A stretch of 64,000 nt of DNA from Diospyros lotus (lineage: Eukaryota; Streptophyta; Magnoliopsida; Ericales; Ebenaceae): NCBI RefSeq assembly GCF_014633365.1, contig NC_068344.1, forward strand, positions 34,160,670 to 34,224,669. The letters are read 5' to 3'. Made by a program: the position numbers and the translations under genes. The notes beneath the pieces are model-generated. The model did not search any database and was not told the origin of the DNA. It was given only the letters and a program-made list of their open reading frames with translations. Of the stretch, positions 37,724 through 49,859 are shown in pieces (the stretch's first letter is position 1; every line of letters begins with the position of its first letter).

Positions 37724-40119
37724 TGTAATATCCTAACATTTTGAGAATAATAATAATTAATTTTATATTTAAAATATTTTTAACATAAATTAGAAATTAT
37801 AATTGAAAAAAAAATTAATGGGTTTAGAGTTAGTGGACTAAATTGAAAAAATAAAGACTAAGTAAATGGGCTTAGAGTTAGTGGGCTAAATTGAAAAAAT
37901 AAAGACTAAGTAAATGGATTTAGAGTTAGTGGGCTAAGTTGAAAAAAATAAAAGGCTAAGTAAATGGGCTAATTAGTAGGTTAAGAAAATAGATTTAAAA
38001 TTAATAAATTAAATAAAAGAATAATCTATTTAGAAGAATATTTAGTGAAAAATAATTAAGGTGACAAAAATTAAAGATAGTGAGTGAAATAATTGAGAAA
38101 TGTTGGAGACAAAGTAGAGTGCGGACAAATAATTAAAGATTATGAGTGAGATTTAGTGAAAAATAATTAAGAAAGATTACAAAATAATTAAAGATGATGG
38201 GTGAAATAATTGAGAAATGTTGGAGACAAATTAAGGTGTGAGCAAATAATCAAAGATAATGAGTGAAATAATTAAGAAATGTTGGAGACAAGATAGGGTG
38301 TGGACAAATAATTAAAGATTATGAGTGAGATTTAGTGAAAAATAATTAAGAAAGATGACAAAATAATTAAAGATGATGGGTGAAATAATTGAGAAATGTG
38401 GGAGATAAAGTAAGGTGTGGATAAGTAATTAAGGATTTTTAGTGAGATTTAATGAAAAATAATTAAAGATAGTGGGTCACTACAATTATGTTAAGCTTAA
38501 TTCAACCTCCTATAAATAGAGAAAACTTGAAAGGTTTAAGGACTTAAATTAGAAGGAGAAATGTTAAAAGAAAGATTTGAGAGTGAGAAAGAGATTTGAA
38601 AAAGAAAAAGAAAAAAAAATAGAGAGAGAGAGAGAGAGATAAAAATACCAAAAAATTTCTAAAAAAATCCTATAGGTTGAGTTTAGTAGTTTGTGTGAAA
38701 ATTTGTGGTAGAAGGCATTGTTGGATGCGCAAATCGAGACTTCGTCGCAATATAAAAGAATACCGAATCACTCTGAGGAAAGGTAAGTTATCTTCAAAAA
38801 TTTCTTAAAAAAATTCAAATATATGAGAATGATATTTTAGAATTTTTTATGATGAAATTGGAAGAGAAATGCATGATTAGTATTTATTATGAATTTTTGA
38901 GGCAATAGATGCTTGAAAATCAAAGAGAAAATGAGAAATAAATAGAATATGGATTTTGAAAATTATGAGGAAATTTATGGGGCTTAGGAATATTGTTTTA
39001 GGAATTATTGTGAAGAGAAATTGAGAAAATTTTATGAGAAACTATTTATTTCATAACCTGGAGGAAATAATAGAAGAAAATGGGAGAAATTAGGAAAATT
39101 AGAGAAAATTATAAATCTGATTTTTTTAAGTAATTATGATGCCCAGGATATGTCAAGGTTCATAATTGAGAATGATTGGAAGTCCGATGCGAATTTTGAG
39201 GCAAAATTATGTTAGGGGCAAAATTATCTTTTTGCAAGGTAAGTGGTACTTCCCAATTGAAATTAGTTTTATGAAAATACTTGGTTTATAAGTGGTTCGA
39301 TCCAAAACCTGATTATACGTAAATGATTTTATCATGTTGTCATGCCTTGATGTGAGTATGTCATGTAGATTGCATTTACATGTTTAATTTATGAAATATG
39401 CATATGAGCATGATGAGATTCACGGTCATACATTGCAGGGGTTTGGGATTAGGTACTGGCTCCGTTACTTTGCCAATGGTGCACCCATACACCTCGGTCT
39501 GGTAGGGAGACTGGAAAAATGGCGAGTAATCTTAAGGTGCAGTCGACCCAAACATAAGAGTTATGATGTTATGTGCATTGCATACATACATGAGCATTAA
39601 ATGTTTTGTATCCTTACTTAGATGATTCATCATCTAACCTGGGCTTTGCTCCTGGAATATTCAAACGTTCCAGATGAAGATAGTAGCAGAAACAAGGATG
39701 AATGAGGCATGTAATGGCACTTAGCAAAGTGCATGATGAGTTGTATGATCAGTTGAACGTATGTTATGTTGCTCATGTATTTAAATTCTGCTACTTCGAA
39801 TTCTAAATATTTAAGAAATGATGATGTAAAACCCGATTTAGGGTTAATGTTAGTTGAGAACTTATGATTAAGTCATGCTCATAAATTTATGTTCTCGTGA
39901 TGTAAGAGCTGAATTTTGATTAATGTTATGATATTAGATTCGATTCTAGCTTTCGCATTTAATGTTTATGATAATTCTCCTTGGAGATAAATGAATGGAA
40001 ATTTTGGGATATATAAGAGCAATGATATGGTTTAGTCTTAGTTTTAGTAGTATGAAAAAAAAAAAAATTATCCCAGAATTGTCCTGAGTTATAACGGGTT
40101 CGAGAAACGGGGCGTTACA
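37724..40119 (+). mobile_element. Solo LTR of 2.4 kb with internal tandem repeats
   Basis: It starts TGTAATATCCTAAC and ends GGGGCGTTACA, bounded by ATCCA at 37719-37723 and 40120-40124. Its 5' third holds two tandem families. One has a unit of about 50 bp with TTAGAGTTAGTGGGCTAAA (about 37815-37975). The other has a unit of about 120 bp with GAAATAATTGAGAAATGTTG (about 38085-38400). A TATA box, TATAAATA at 38511-38518, gives the plus orientation. There is no internal coding region. A 2.4 kb LTR suggests a gypsy family, but I cannot name it. Confidence 0.75.
38511..38518 (+). promoter_or_regulatory. TATA box of the 2.4 kb solo LTR
   Basis: TATAAATA in the context CCTCCTATAAATAGAG, located 790 bases into the LTR, is a canonical plant TATA element. 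Confidence 0.65.
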
Positions 40120-40228
40120 ATCCACACACAAGATATTTTTTACATGGTTAATTTGAATGATGCCCGAGATGCAACACGAATAATAAAATATTAATAACCA
40201 TCCTCAACCCACTAACAGGTCATTATAG

Positions 40229-41209
40229 TTGGTTTCGATGGACTTCATAATCGATTTTCCCAAAGTGGATGGGAAAGACATGATCATGGTGGTGGTGGAT
40301 CGGTTCTCAAAATATACAGTGTTTATGGCTACACAAAAAGCATGCAAGACCGAGATCACTGCTGAGCTATTTTTCAAGCATGTGGTCAAGTGTTTTAGGC
40401 TACCTGAAGACATTTTCAATGCCTGGGATGCGAGATTTACAAGTTAGTTTTGAACTTCGTTGTTCAAAATAATGGGCTCTAAGTTGAAATTTTCAACAAC
40501 AAACCATTCTCAAATTGATAGTCAAATGGAGAGGGTGAATGCACTGTTGTAGGAGTACCTCAGACATTATGTGACAACAAGCCAAAGGAATTGGGTAAAT
40601 CTCTTGGACACTACTCAATTTTGCTATAACTTGCATAAGTCTTCAACAACGGGTAGGAGTCCGTTTGAATTAGCCATGGGCCAACAGCCTTTAACGCCTC
40701 ATGAAGTGGCTAGGACGGATGCAACTAGTTGATGCCCTACTGCATACCGATAGGCCAAAGAGAGGCATGACTTGCTTAAGGAAGTGCAAGACAACTTGGA
40801 CAAAGCTCCTCATCGCATGAAAAAAGTATGCAGATCAAAGGAGACGACCCTTGGAATTTGTTGTGGGGGATAAGTATGTCTGAAATTCACCCCTGCCCCC
40901 CTCCCCCCAAATTTGGAAGCAAATCACCAACAAAAAGGTGCATCGTGGGTTGATTCTGAGATTTGATGGACCCTTCGAGGTAATGCTACGAGTTGGTGTT
41001 GTGGCATACAAATTGCTATTCTCGAGAGGCTCAAAATACATCCAACTTTCCATGCGAGTTTCTTAAAACCTTACTATGAAGACAACACTCATGGTCTAGT
41101 GCAGGTCAATAAGGCTTTTCCAACTATCCAGGTGCATCATGATCGTGAGATTGAGGCAATTTTAAACCATCGTATGTTGGGGGCAAGCAAGAAGAACATG
41201 CGTGTGCAA
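40229..41209 (+). pseudogene. Chromovirus integrase core, left part
   Basis: Reading from the TTGGTT boundary gives VSMDFIIDFPKVDGKDMIMV, VVDRFSKYTVF and further integrase-core text, then RRNWVNL-like, FCYNLHKSS and SPFELAMGQQPLTPHE. Next come ADQRRRPLEFVVGDKY and a C-terminal IHP-like segment, ending in LNHRMLGASKKNMRVQ. At least six stops or frameshifts interrupt it, for example after DARFTS. The last codon abuts TGCAA and the 13 kb insertion; its continuation is the chromodomain at 54256. Confidence 0.75.
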
Positions 41210-41717
41210 TGTTGTTTTACTTTTGTGTACTTTGTTTTGATGATGAAAAATAATATTTTATTTAATCCCTAATTCATGAATCAAGATTGTGGTTTTCAAC
41301 ATAAATAAATTTCAATATCACTTATTATTTTGTGAAAATGAAAACCAAATGAATTTCAAGTATTGATATTTCAAAGTCATATTTTTCTAAGTTTGAAAAG
41401 TTAGCACCTTATAAGGAGACATATATGAAAATATTTTCTTTTTAAAAAACTAACTCCCGGTATTTCATTAACTAACATTCATTAGTGATAAAATGAATTT
41501 TTTAAGAAATAGAAAGTATATATCTTGGAGGTGGTAAAATGCAAAATCCTAAGTTTGTACTAAAATCCAAATTCTACTTTCTTATTCTTATGGATTTTGA
41601 TTTTTTAGATATTTTTATTGAATTCAAATGGGGTACTTTCTTATTTACATTTATGTATTAAAGTAAATGGAAGGTAAAATATAAATTAAACAAAATAAGG
41701 ACATTTACTTATAAATA

Positions 41718-41944
41718 GTCGACTATGTGGTTCGGTGCTGTCAACTATGTCCTAGGATAATCGACTATGCTTGAATGATCTGTCGATTATGTGTGCCTTC
41801 TGTCGACTATATTTCATTCTGTCGACTATTGTGTAAAGATAGTCGACTATGCTATTTATTCTGTTGACTATGCATACACATGATATTCAAAATTTTCTTC
41901 ATATTTTTATATCTGTCGACTATATGAATGTGATAGTCAACTAT
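41718..41944. repeat. Interspersed GTCGACTAT motif cluster
   Basis: About ten copies of a TGTCGACTAT-like motif (variants AGTCGACTATG, ATCGACTATG, GTTGACTATG, GTCAACTAT) occur in 227 bases at irregular spacing of about 15-60. Three more follow on the other side of the Athila-type element, near 53363, 53400 and 53425. The Athila-type insertion duplicated ACTAT from one of these motifs. Confidence 0.75.
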
Positions 41945-42611
41945 TGATGAGGGGTTAATATTTCCTAAATCTTAATGAATTATATCCCCATTTTGACTTT
42001 ATAATTATGCTTAAAATAAATAATTATTCATATTACATATTATTACAGGATAAAGCAAGGAAGTTGACTTCTACAATTAATTAGGGGCATAAATCGAAGA
42101 CGTTGGATTACCCATTAGTGTTGCTCAAAATCATGGGCCAACTATGGAGTCTAGAGGATGTTTCAAGTGCACTTGGTCCAACTATCAAGTAGAATCCAAC
42201 ATAAAAAAAAGGCCCAAGACCAACTAAAAGCCCAAGACCAATCAAAGGCCCAACAAAGCCCAATTTGTAGAAGACTTTTCTTTATTTTGTATTTTTTTTT
42301 TATAAATGTTTTACCACCTAAAGTCTTTTGTATTCTTATGAGAAGTCCATCATCTAAAGTCTTTTGTATTTTTTTGTCTTTTACTTAATTTTCTTCCATT
42401 AGTTAGGTGAATGTTTTGTTGAATAATTGTGTGGCTTGTAATGCATCTTGTGGGCTATAAATAGCTCACTTTGGTGCATTTGTGAGGAGGTGGTTATTAC
42501 TTAAATCAAAGTTTAGTTTTGTTCTTAGAGTTTCCCTTAGAGAATTGCTCTTATTCTGTAATACCCCAAGAGCCCAGAGAAGTTAGTATATATCGAGGAT
42601 AGTGTAAGGAA

Positions 42612-42735
42612 AGAAACAACATCAGCTGGATACCTTTTGGGCTGAATGTTGGCAAAGAACTCCCAAGTTAAGCGTGCTTGACCTGGGGTAATCCAGGGAT
42701 GGGTGACCCCCCTGGGAAGTTCGTGTAGGCCCATC
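42612..42735 (+). ncRNA. 5S rRNA-derived segment in TRIM LTR 1
   Basis: The best match to plant 5S rRNA is 42656-42726. It includes AAGTTAAGCGTGCTT (42665-42679, box A region) and GGGATGGGTGACC (42696-42708, box C region), with CTGGGAAGTTCGTGT after it. These are the internal RNA polymerase III promoter elements. The middle (CCTGGGGTAATCCA) and the 5' part are more diverged. Transcription by Pol III is reported for the Cassandra family but is inferred here. Confidence 0.75.
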
Positions 42736-43023
42736 AGGGTAAGTTGTTCCGGTCATTCCTATCGCTCGAACGGGATGTTACAAGTGGTATCAGAGCCGAC
42801 CCTTGGCGAAGGCGGTCCGATGAGGGCGGGGAGTGGCGCCGGGGCTTGAGGGCCTGTACAAGGAGCGGCTTCTGGCAGGCTTCTAGGATGGCAGCCCCCA
42901 AGGGGAGAAGGTTTGGGACCAGTTGTAAGGTCGCATGATGAGGACGTCATGTGCTCAAGGGGGGAGAATGTAATACCCCAAGAGCCCAGAGAAGTTAGTA
43001 TATATCGAGGATAGTGTAAGGAA

Positions 43024-43147
43024 AGAAACAACACCAGCTGGATACCTTTTGGGCTGAATGTTGGCAAAGAACTCCCAAGTTAAGCGTGCTTGACCTGGGG
43101 TAATCCAGGGATGGGTGACCCCCCTGGGAAGTTCGTGTAGGCCCATC
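43024..43147 (+). ncRNA. 5S rRNA-derived segment in TRIM LTR 2
   Basis: This is the copy of the 5S-like block in the second LTR, offset by 412 bases, with the same box A and box C sequences. It differs by one base from LTR 1 within the LTR. Confidence 0.75.
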
Positions 43148-44177
43148 AGGGTAAGTTGTTCCGGTCATTCCTATCGCTCGAACGGGATGTTACATATTCT
43201 CTCTCTTGTTTTCTCTTGTAATCTTACTTCTTTTCTTTCTTCTTTTAAATTCTTATGTCATTTATTGTTACTTTATTATCCACCGCCTAAATGGCCAGTT
43301 AATTTTTGCCTTTAAATTTCTGTAATTTTAATTCTTATCTTTCAATTATCCACCGCCTAAATGGCCGGTTAGTTTCTGCTATTTCAATTCTTGTCATTTA
43401 AATTCTGTTATTTAAATTACGCCATTTAAATTCTTGTTAATTAACTTTTAAATGAAAATGAGTAGCTAAACTTAATCTTGGGTTAAGGCAAGGACAGTGT
43501 CCAACGCCAATGATTCTCAAAGAAAGCTGCGCTTAAAATGAGTATCATTAATTTAAATTTCAATATGAGTGAGTTTTAATTATTGGGAAATCACTAGGTT
43601 TGGATTGGAGCGTAAGCCTAACTTAGAGCTTTCATGTCACGCATGAGAGTTACTAGAACTGGAAACACTATCATACCCAAACCCGGATGATTAATTTAGT
43701 TGTTTTGTATATTAATTGTAATTAGATTTATGGTAGTTGCTTAAATTAGAATCCCGCATATCATGTATGTGGATTGCTTAAACTAGAACTATCATCTCTA
43801 ATTGCATTTAGTAACAAACCCTCATATCTGAAATTAAATTAATGTTACTAACCTTGTTTGCTAAAATTTGGGAATCAATGGGTTGGTGCTGAAATTGTCT
43901 TAACTCAAGTGCTATCCAATTTAATATCCTCACATTAAACATTTATTTTAATTTCTATCTTACTTTATTTTCTAATATTTGTTATAAAAAAAAATTCATA
44001 AAACAAAATCTTGTTACCAATTCATCTAAATGCGTGTGCGTGTGTGTGACATTATTTTGCTTTTGCCATAAATAAATCTCTCAGTGGACGACCTTGACTC
44101 ATCCAGAAAATATAAATTTAAATTTGAACTACAACTGCACTCATACACTGACGAATATAAACCTCTCACCTAAATAA

Positions 44178-45491
44178 AAAAATAAGGCAAAAATTTGGTT
44201 AGGCACTCTCCCACCTAGATCTATAGGAACTTGGAGAGAAATACAAGCAACTTTTTTAAAAAAATACTTCCCTGCCAACAGAATTGCTACTCTTCAAAGA
44301 CAAATCATGAACTTTGCCTGTAAACCAAATGAAAATTTTGCTCAAGCATGGGAAAGGTTTAAAGACCTTCACACTTGTCCTCACCATACTTTTGAGCAAT
44401 GGAGAGTGGTCAGTTTCTTTTATGATTCACTCACTCCCCAATTGAAAATGCTAGTCTCTATAATGTGCAATGGAGAATTCTATGAGAAGACTCCAGAAGA
44501 AGCTTTTCACTTCTTTAACACAGTGGCAGAGAATACAAGAAACCGGGAAGTTGGTCCAACATTTGTTCTTGATTCAAGAGAAAATCCACAACCTAGAGGG
44601 AGATACCAACTGAGTGAGAGTGACGATTTAAATTCAAGACTAACTGCTTTAACAAAGAAAGTTGAAAACATGGAACCCAAAAAGGTGCAATCCGTTAATC
44701 AAGTGGAAGTAAAGTGTGTTGTGTGTGATGCAACAGACCATTCAACTGAAGAATGTCGTACCCTACCTTCTTTCAAGGAGGTATTGTATGGGCAGACTAA
44801 TAACAATCATTCACACAACTTTGAGGGGAGACAAAATCAAAATCAGAGTGAAGCCTATTATGGGAATAATAAGAACTACAATTCATACCATCCCAATAAT
44901 AGAAATCACCCCAATTTTTCTTGGAGAAATGATTCTGGAAATCATTCCCAACCTCTCTTCCCTCCACAACAACACTCCTTCCAACAAAATCAAGGTTCGA
45001 CATCCAATACTTACCAACCTCCTCATAGGAGATCTTTGGAAGATACCTTGCACCAGTTCTTCCAAAGTTAAACAGTCATCAACAATCATGTTGCTCAGCT
45101 TGTCAAAAATCAAGACCAAACAAATAGAGCTGTAGAAGACATTAGGAGCCAGTTGACCAAATTAACACAAACGTTGAGTGTGAGAGAACCCGGAAGGTTT
45201 CCATCCCAAACCAATCCTAACCCAATTAGACAAACCAACCAGGTAGAAACCTCAAATAGTGAAACCAACACTCATGAACAAGTGCAAGCAGTGACTACCC
45301 TAAGAAGTGGAAGAGTAATTGAAAAACCAACTGACCCTGGGATAAACCAACATGTCGCTGAAGAAGAAGAGCCAAAAGATCATGAATCCATCGTGGAGAA
45401 AAATGAAAAAAATGAGAAAAATGAGAAAAATGAAAAACAAAAAGAAAATGGGAAAGAAATTCAATACAGGCCCAAACCACATTTTCCATAA
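44178..45491 (+). pseudogene. Athila-type gag (5'-truncated, broken)
   Basis: The frame opens right at the deletion junction: KIWLGTLPPRSIGTW, then FLKKYFPANR and FAQAWERFKDLHTCPHHTF, typical plant gypsy gag. A zinc knuckle, CVVCDATDHSTEEC (C-x2-C-x4-H-x4-C), is near 44719-44760. An Asn/Gln/His-rich stretch follows. A stop at about 45069 separates this from a second piece, 45153-45491, with TTLRSGRVIEKP and an EK-rich run. Large parts of the N-terminus are missing. Confidence 0.85.
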
Positions 45492-45494
45492 AGG

Positions 45495-46100
45495 TTGAAT
45501 CATCTGAAAAAAGAGCAACAAAATACAGATATATATGAAGTGTTTAAGCAAGTGAGAATCAACATCCCACTATTGGATGCAATCAAACAAACACCTTCAT
45601 ATGCAAAATTCTTGAAAGATCTGTGTACTGTCAAAAGAAGAACAAATGTGCATGAAAAAGCTTTCCTGACTGAACAAGTCAGTGCCATTCTCCAATTCAA
45701 AACTCCTCCCAAATACAAAGACCCAGGCTGTCCAACCATTTCATGCATCATAGGAAGTCAAAAAGTTGATCAGGCACTCTTGGATTTAGGAGCTAGTGTC
45801 AATTCGTTACCATACAGTGTGTATCAACAATTGGGATTAGGTGAGCTCAAACCCACTAGAGTGTCCCTTTAGCTGGCTGATCGATCAGTCAAAGTTTCAC
45901 GAGGAATTGTGGAGGATGTTCTAGTACAAATCGATAAGTTCTACTTTCCAGTGGACTTCATCGTTTTGGACACACATCCGCATCAGGGGCCTCAGCCTCC
46001 TGTGCCAGTCATCTTAGGCCGACCATTCCTTGCCACGTCAAATGCCATCATCAACTATAGGAATGGAATTCTGAAATTGTCATTTGGAAATATGACCTGA
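45495..46100 (+). pseudogene. Athila-type aspartic protease region
   Basis: LLDLGASVNSLPYSVYQQLG has DLG where retroviral proteases have DTG, which is normal for this lineage. It follows the usual PSYAKFLKDLCT segment. After a stop near 45870 the frame resumes with RSVKVSRGIVEDVLVQIDK, then FIVLDTHP and ILGRPFLATSNAII. The region is intact in order but interrupted. Confidence 0.8.
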
Positions 46101-46101
46101 T

Positions 46102-47700
46102 GTGGAGAATGAAACTGAAGAAGCTTATCTGATACAGACATTGAGTGAGGAGTACATTAACTGCGAATATATTCAGGAAAATTTTGAGTTGGAGGAATTT
46201 TTGGAGCAGCAAGATTGCTCTCGAGAGAAAACTGAATCTGTCTTAAGCTGCTCACCCGCACCTGAAAGGAAACCATTGCCAAACAACCTGAAGTATGCAT
46301 TCCTAGGAGAAGGAGAATCTTTGCTAGTGGTAATCTCATCAAGTCTGAATCCTCAACAGGAGGAAAAATTACTGAATCTGTTAAAGGTACACGAGGAAAT
46401 TCTAGGATGGACTATAGAAGAACTGCATGGCATTAGTCCCTTAATTTGTACCCACAGAATTTTCTTGGAAGAAGATGCAAAGCCGGTTAGACAAATGTAG
46501 AGAAGGTTAAACCCAAACATCAGGAGTCACTGTGATAGCAAATGAGAACAATGAGCTCATTCCTACACGCATCCAGACTGGATGACGGATGTGCATAGAT
46601 TACAGGAAGCTCAACTCTGTGACTAGGAAGGATTATTTTCCGCTTCCATTTTTGGATCAGGTGTTAGAGAGAATAGCGGGACATGCCTTCTACTGTTTCT
46701 TAGATGGGTATTCTGGGTACAATCAAATTGAAATTGCCTTAGAAGATCAAGAGAAAACCACGTTCACATGTCCATTCGGGACATTTGCTTACAGACGAAT
46801 GCCATTTGATCTGTGCAATGCACTTGCAACCTTTCAAAGATGCATGATGAGTATTTTCAATGAATTGGTTGAGAATGTGGTAGAAGTCTTCATGGATGAC
46901 TTCTCAGTGTACGGAAACAGTTTTGAGAGTTGTTTGGAAAATTTGGAGAAAATTCTGGTCCGGTGCAAAGAAACGAATTTAGTGCTCAATTGGGAGAAGT
47001 GTCATTTCATAGTTACTCAAGGAAGTGTTTTGGGACATATTGTTTCTTCCAGGGGTATTGAGGTTGATCAGTCCAAGGTTGAGTCAATTCAAAAATTACC
47101 CGCCCCAAGGAACGTGAGAGAGGTTAGGTCTTTTCTTGGCCATGCTGATTTTTATAGGCGATTTATCGCTTCATTCAGTGCCATAGCCAGACCTTTATGC
47201 CGCCTCCTAGCCATTGACATACCTTTGAGTGGAATAGTGAATGTCAAGTTGTTTTTGAGAAGTTGAAGAAATCACTCGTTTCTGCACCTATCATTAAGTC
47301 CCCTGATTGGTCCTTCCCATTTGAACTTATGTGCGATGCTAGTGATTACGCGGTAGGAGCTGTGTTAGGGCAGAGGAAGGATAAGAAACCTCATGTGATA
47401 TACTATGCTAGCAAAACTCTGAATGAGGCACAAAAGAATTACACCACTACAGAGAAATAGTTACTAGCAGTTGTCTTTGCCCTGGACAAGTTCCGATCTT
47501 ACCTCGTAGGGTCACTAGTGATCATCTTTACTGATCACGCTGCTTTGAAGTATCTGTTCACAAAGCAAGATGCAAAACCCCGTCTCCTCCGATGGATCTT
47601 ACTCCTCCAAGAGTTCAATATTGAAATCAGAGACAAGAAGGGAGTCGAGAATGTGGTGGCTGACCATTTGTCAAGAATTTCGAGTCAAAATCTCACACAA
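46102..47700 (+). pseudogene. Athila-type reverse transcriptase and RNase H
   Basis: A linker (46102-46500) contains EEILGWTIEELHGISP. The RT reads CIDYRKLNSVTRKDYFPLPF, then FTCPFGTFAYRRMPFDLCNA, and the catalytic FMDDFSVYG is near 46891-46917; FLGHADFYRRFI follows. About 80 bases near 46500-46580 have lost codons, removing the segment before CIDYRKLN. RNase H begins FELMCDASDYAVGAVLG (47320) and continues with YYASKTLNEAQKNYTTTEK, a stop at about 47458, then FTDHAALKYLF. It ends VADHLSRI. Confidence 0.85.
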
Positions 47701-49080
47701 TTTGATGAACCAATCCATGACAATTTTCCTGATGAGCAATTATTTGAAGTGAATGTTATTCATGCATCATCTGTTGTCCCTTGGTATGCCGACATTGCAA
47801 ACTACCTGGCAACTGGTCTGATCCCAGACCATTGGAGTAAGCTAGATAGGCATAAATTCTTCAGAAAAGTCAGAACTTTCTTTTGGGATGAGCCCTATCT
47901 CTTCAAGTATTGTACTGACCAAATCGTCCGCAGATGCATACCCGATCATGAGCAACAAAGTGTCATGAATTTCTGTCATACTCTTGCATGTGGAGGCCAT
48001 TTTTCTATCAAGAAAACAGTTGCAAAAATTTTTCAAAGTGGATTTTATTGGCCGACACTGTTCAAGGATGTGTACAAGTTCTGTTCAAGTTGCGATCGAT
48101 ATCAAAGGTTAGGAAGTCTGTCGAGGAGAAACATGATGCCATTACATCTGATCCAAGTGTTAGAAGTTTTTTACTGTTGGGGTATGGATTTTATGGGCCC
48201 ATTTGTCAATTGATTTGGTCATAAATACATCTTACTTGCTGTCGACTATGTGTCCAAATGGGTTGAAGCAATCCCTGCTAGAACAAATGACCATAGGACT
48301 GTGGTGAAATTTTTTAAAGAAAACATATCCAGTCGATTTGGGATGCCACGAGCAATCATCAGTGATGGGGGTTCCCATTTTTGTAATAAAGTTGTGGCAG
48401 GATTAATGAAGAAATATGGTGTACTGCATAAGGTTGCAACACCATACCATTTCCAAACCAATGGTCAAGCCGAGTTAGCCAATAGGGAGATTAAGTGCAT
48501 ATTGGAAAAGACTGTTACTGCTAATCGTAAGGATTGGTCCTTACGACTACTAGGCGCTCTTTGGGCGTACAGGACAGCTTACAAAACAATTTTAGGAATG
48601 TCTCCCTATAGGCTAGTATATGGTAAATCTTGTCATCTGCCAGTGAAAATTGAGCATAAAGCATATTGGGCAATTCAAAAGATCAACAAGAGTCTAACTG
48701 AAGCAGGCCTCTCTAGGAAGCTCCAATTGAATGAACTCAAGGAAATTCGGAATGAGGCATTTGAGAATGCACGATTGGCCAAGGTTCGCATGAAAGAGTT
48801 ACATGATCGACACATTATTCGAAAAAGCTTTCAGGTAGGGCAACATGTACTCTTGTATGATTCTCGATTGCATCTATTTCCAGAAAAATTGAAGTCTCGA
48901 TGGGTTGGCCCCTTTGTAATCAAGTCCATCTCAGGATATGGGGCATTTGAGATAGAAAATCTGGAGTCATGACAACTTCTTACAGTCAATGGTCATAAGT
49001 TGAAACCATACCAGGGTAGTATTGAGAAGAATGAAGGAGTTGTGGATTTGGATGACGCACCATCATCTGATGAGTAATGG
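47701..49080 (+). pseudogene. Athila-type integrase
   Basis: The zinc-binding part has the layout of an HHCC domain: HTLACGGHFSIKKTVAK, then FYWPTLFKDVYKFCSSCDRY. The catalytic core starts near 48186 with WGMDFMGP, followed by a TGA stop at 48211. The core then continues with [31 protein letters not shown] and [17 protein letters not shown], so the D, D and E positions are recognisable. The C-terminal part ends near 49000 with a [16 protein letters not shown] segment. A single stop divides the core. Confidence 0.85.
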
Positions 49081-49859
49081 CAGTTTCATGTCGTCTGGGA
49101 ATCTGACGTTAAAAGACCACCTTTCCATTTAAGTTAAATGGATGTTTCTAGATTTAGAAAAAAAAAAAAGTATATAAAAAATTTGTTTCTTTTCTGCATT
49201 ACTTAAATAGTGTTCCTCTGTGTGCAGTCTAAATAAAACTTTTGCATACGAGTTCATGTATTGAAGACCGCCAGGTAATCTTCTATTCTTTTATTGCCGA
49301 TTGAGGACAATGCGCAATTTAAGTTGGGGGTAAGATGTACTTAAGAATTAATTTATTGGTATTTGAAATTGATCCATTGTGCAAATAATTTTGGTTGACT
49401 TTATAATATTGTCTTGTGTGGTATATATGATTTTATCGGGCCCCTAAAAAAAATTAAAAAATAATAATAAAAATATAAATATAAACAAAAAACAATAAAA
49501 ATATATATAAAAAAAATTAATTGAGAGAGACAGAATTGACGCTGGTGGTAGCCATTCTTCTCGGGCAGTGCAATCACACTGTCCTATAGAGAAAGAGGCA
49601 CACTGCCAAATGTTGAAAAATGAGACGCTAAACGACACCAAGCCTGACGGTGCAATTATAGCATGCGTCGAGCCGAGTGTCGAATAGTGATGCCCATTGC
49701 TCTATAAGAGACTCCAAATCTGTATGAGGTAAGTCACCCTTCTTGAGCTCAATCTTCTCTCCTTTGTGTTATTCTCCGATCAGGTACTCTCATCCCTTTT
49801 GTAAAATTTCTAGTTCTTTACTTTCTTCTTATTAGAGTTTTCTTTAAAAAAAAAAAAAA
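49081..49859 (+). other. Post-pol spacer of the Athila-type element
   Basis: Up to about 49540 this is AT-rich spacer. From 49540 to 49860 the composition changes to a transcript-leader-like sequence with GCTCTATAAGAG near 49700, a GAGGTAAGT splice-donor-like site near 49727 and a GATCAGGTAC site near 49781. It ends in A15 (49846-49860) overlapping the ATG of the next coding sequence. It may be the leader of a captured host transcript. Confidence 0.4.

Larger units (their letters stand above)
36254..40228. mobile_element. Unclassified insertion in the chromovirus integrase (carries a solo LTR)
   Basis: The flanks TTGGTT (36248-36253 and 40229-40234) are repeated, and removing one copy plus the insert restores the integrase frame through LVSMDFIIDF. 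The insert proper is 36254-37723 plus 40125-40228, about 1.57 kb. It starts CTGCCACCCACAC and ends CATTATAG, so it has no TG..CA ends. I recognise no protein in it; the frames near 37102-37558 are low-complexity. Confidence 0.55.
42557..43194 (+). mobile_element. Cassandra-like TRIM (terminal-repeat retrotransposon in miniature)
   Basis: This 638 bp element has LTRs of 226 bp each (42557-42782 and 42969-43194), TG..CA ends (TGTAATACCCC ... GGGATGTTACA) and a perfect TATTC duplication (42552-42556 and 43195-43199). The PBS TGGTATCAGAGCC is at 42785-42797 and the polypurine tract AAGGGGGGAGAA at 42957-42968. I see one difference between the LTRs (near 42624), so it is young. There is no coding capacity. 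The LTR contains 5S rRNA-like sequence, the hallmark of Cassandra elements. It is absent from the right Athila LTR, so it inserted later. Confidence 0.92.
41945..44180 (+). repeat. 5' LTR of the Athila-type element (with TRIM inside, 3' end deleted)
   Basis: It aligns to the right LTR from its TGAT start to CTCACCTAAATAAAA; the right LTR then runs about 50 bases further. The only large difference inside is the 638 bp TRIM plus its 5 bp duplication. A TATA box, CTATAAATAG, is at 42455-42464. Confidence 0.85.

Noticed and set aside
37800..38480. A CRISPR-like array of regular repeats
   Set aside because: The repeats are imperfect tandem units in a plant LTR without unique spacers.
42656..42726. 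A genuine 5S rRNA gene
   Set aside because: It is diverged in the middle and lies inside both LTRs of a TRIM, so it is a transposon-borne derivative.
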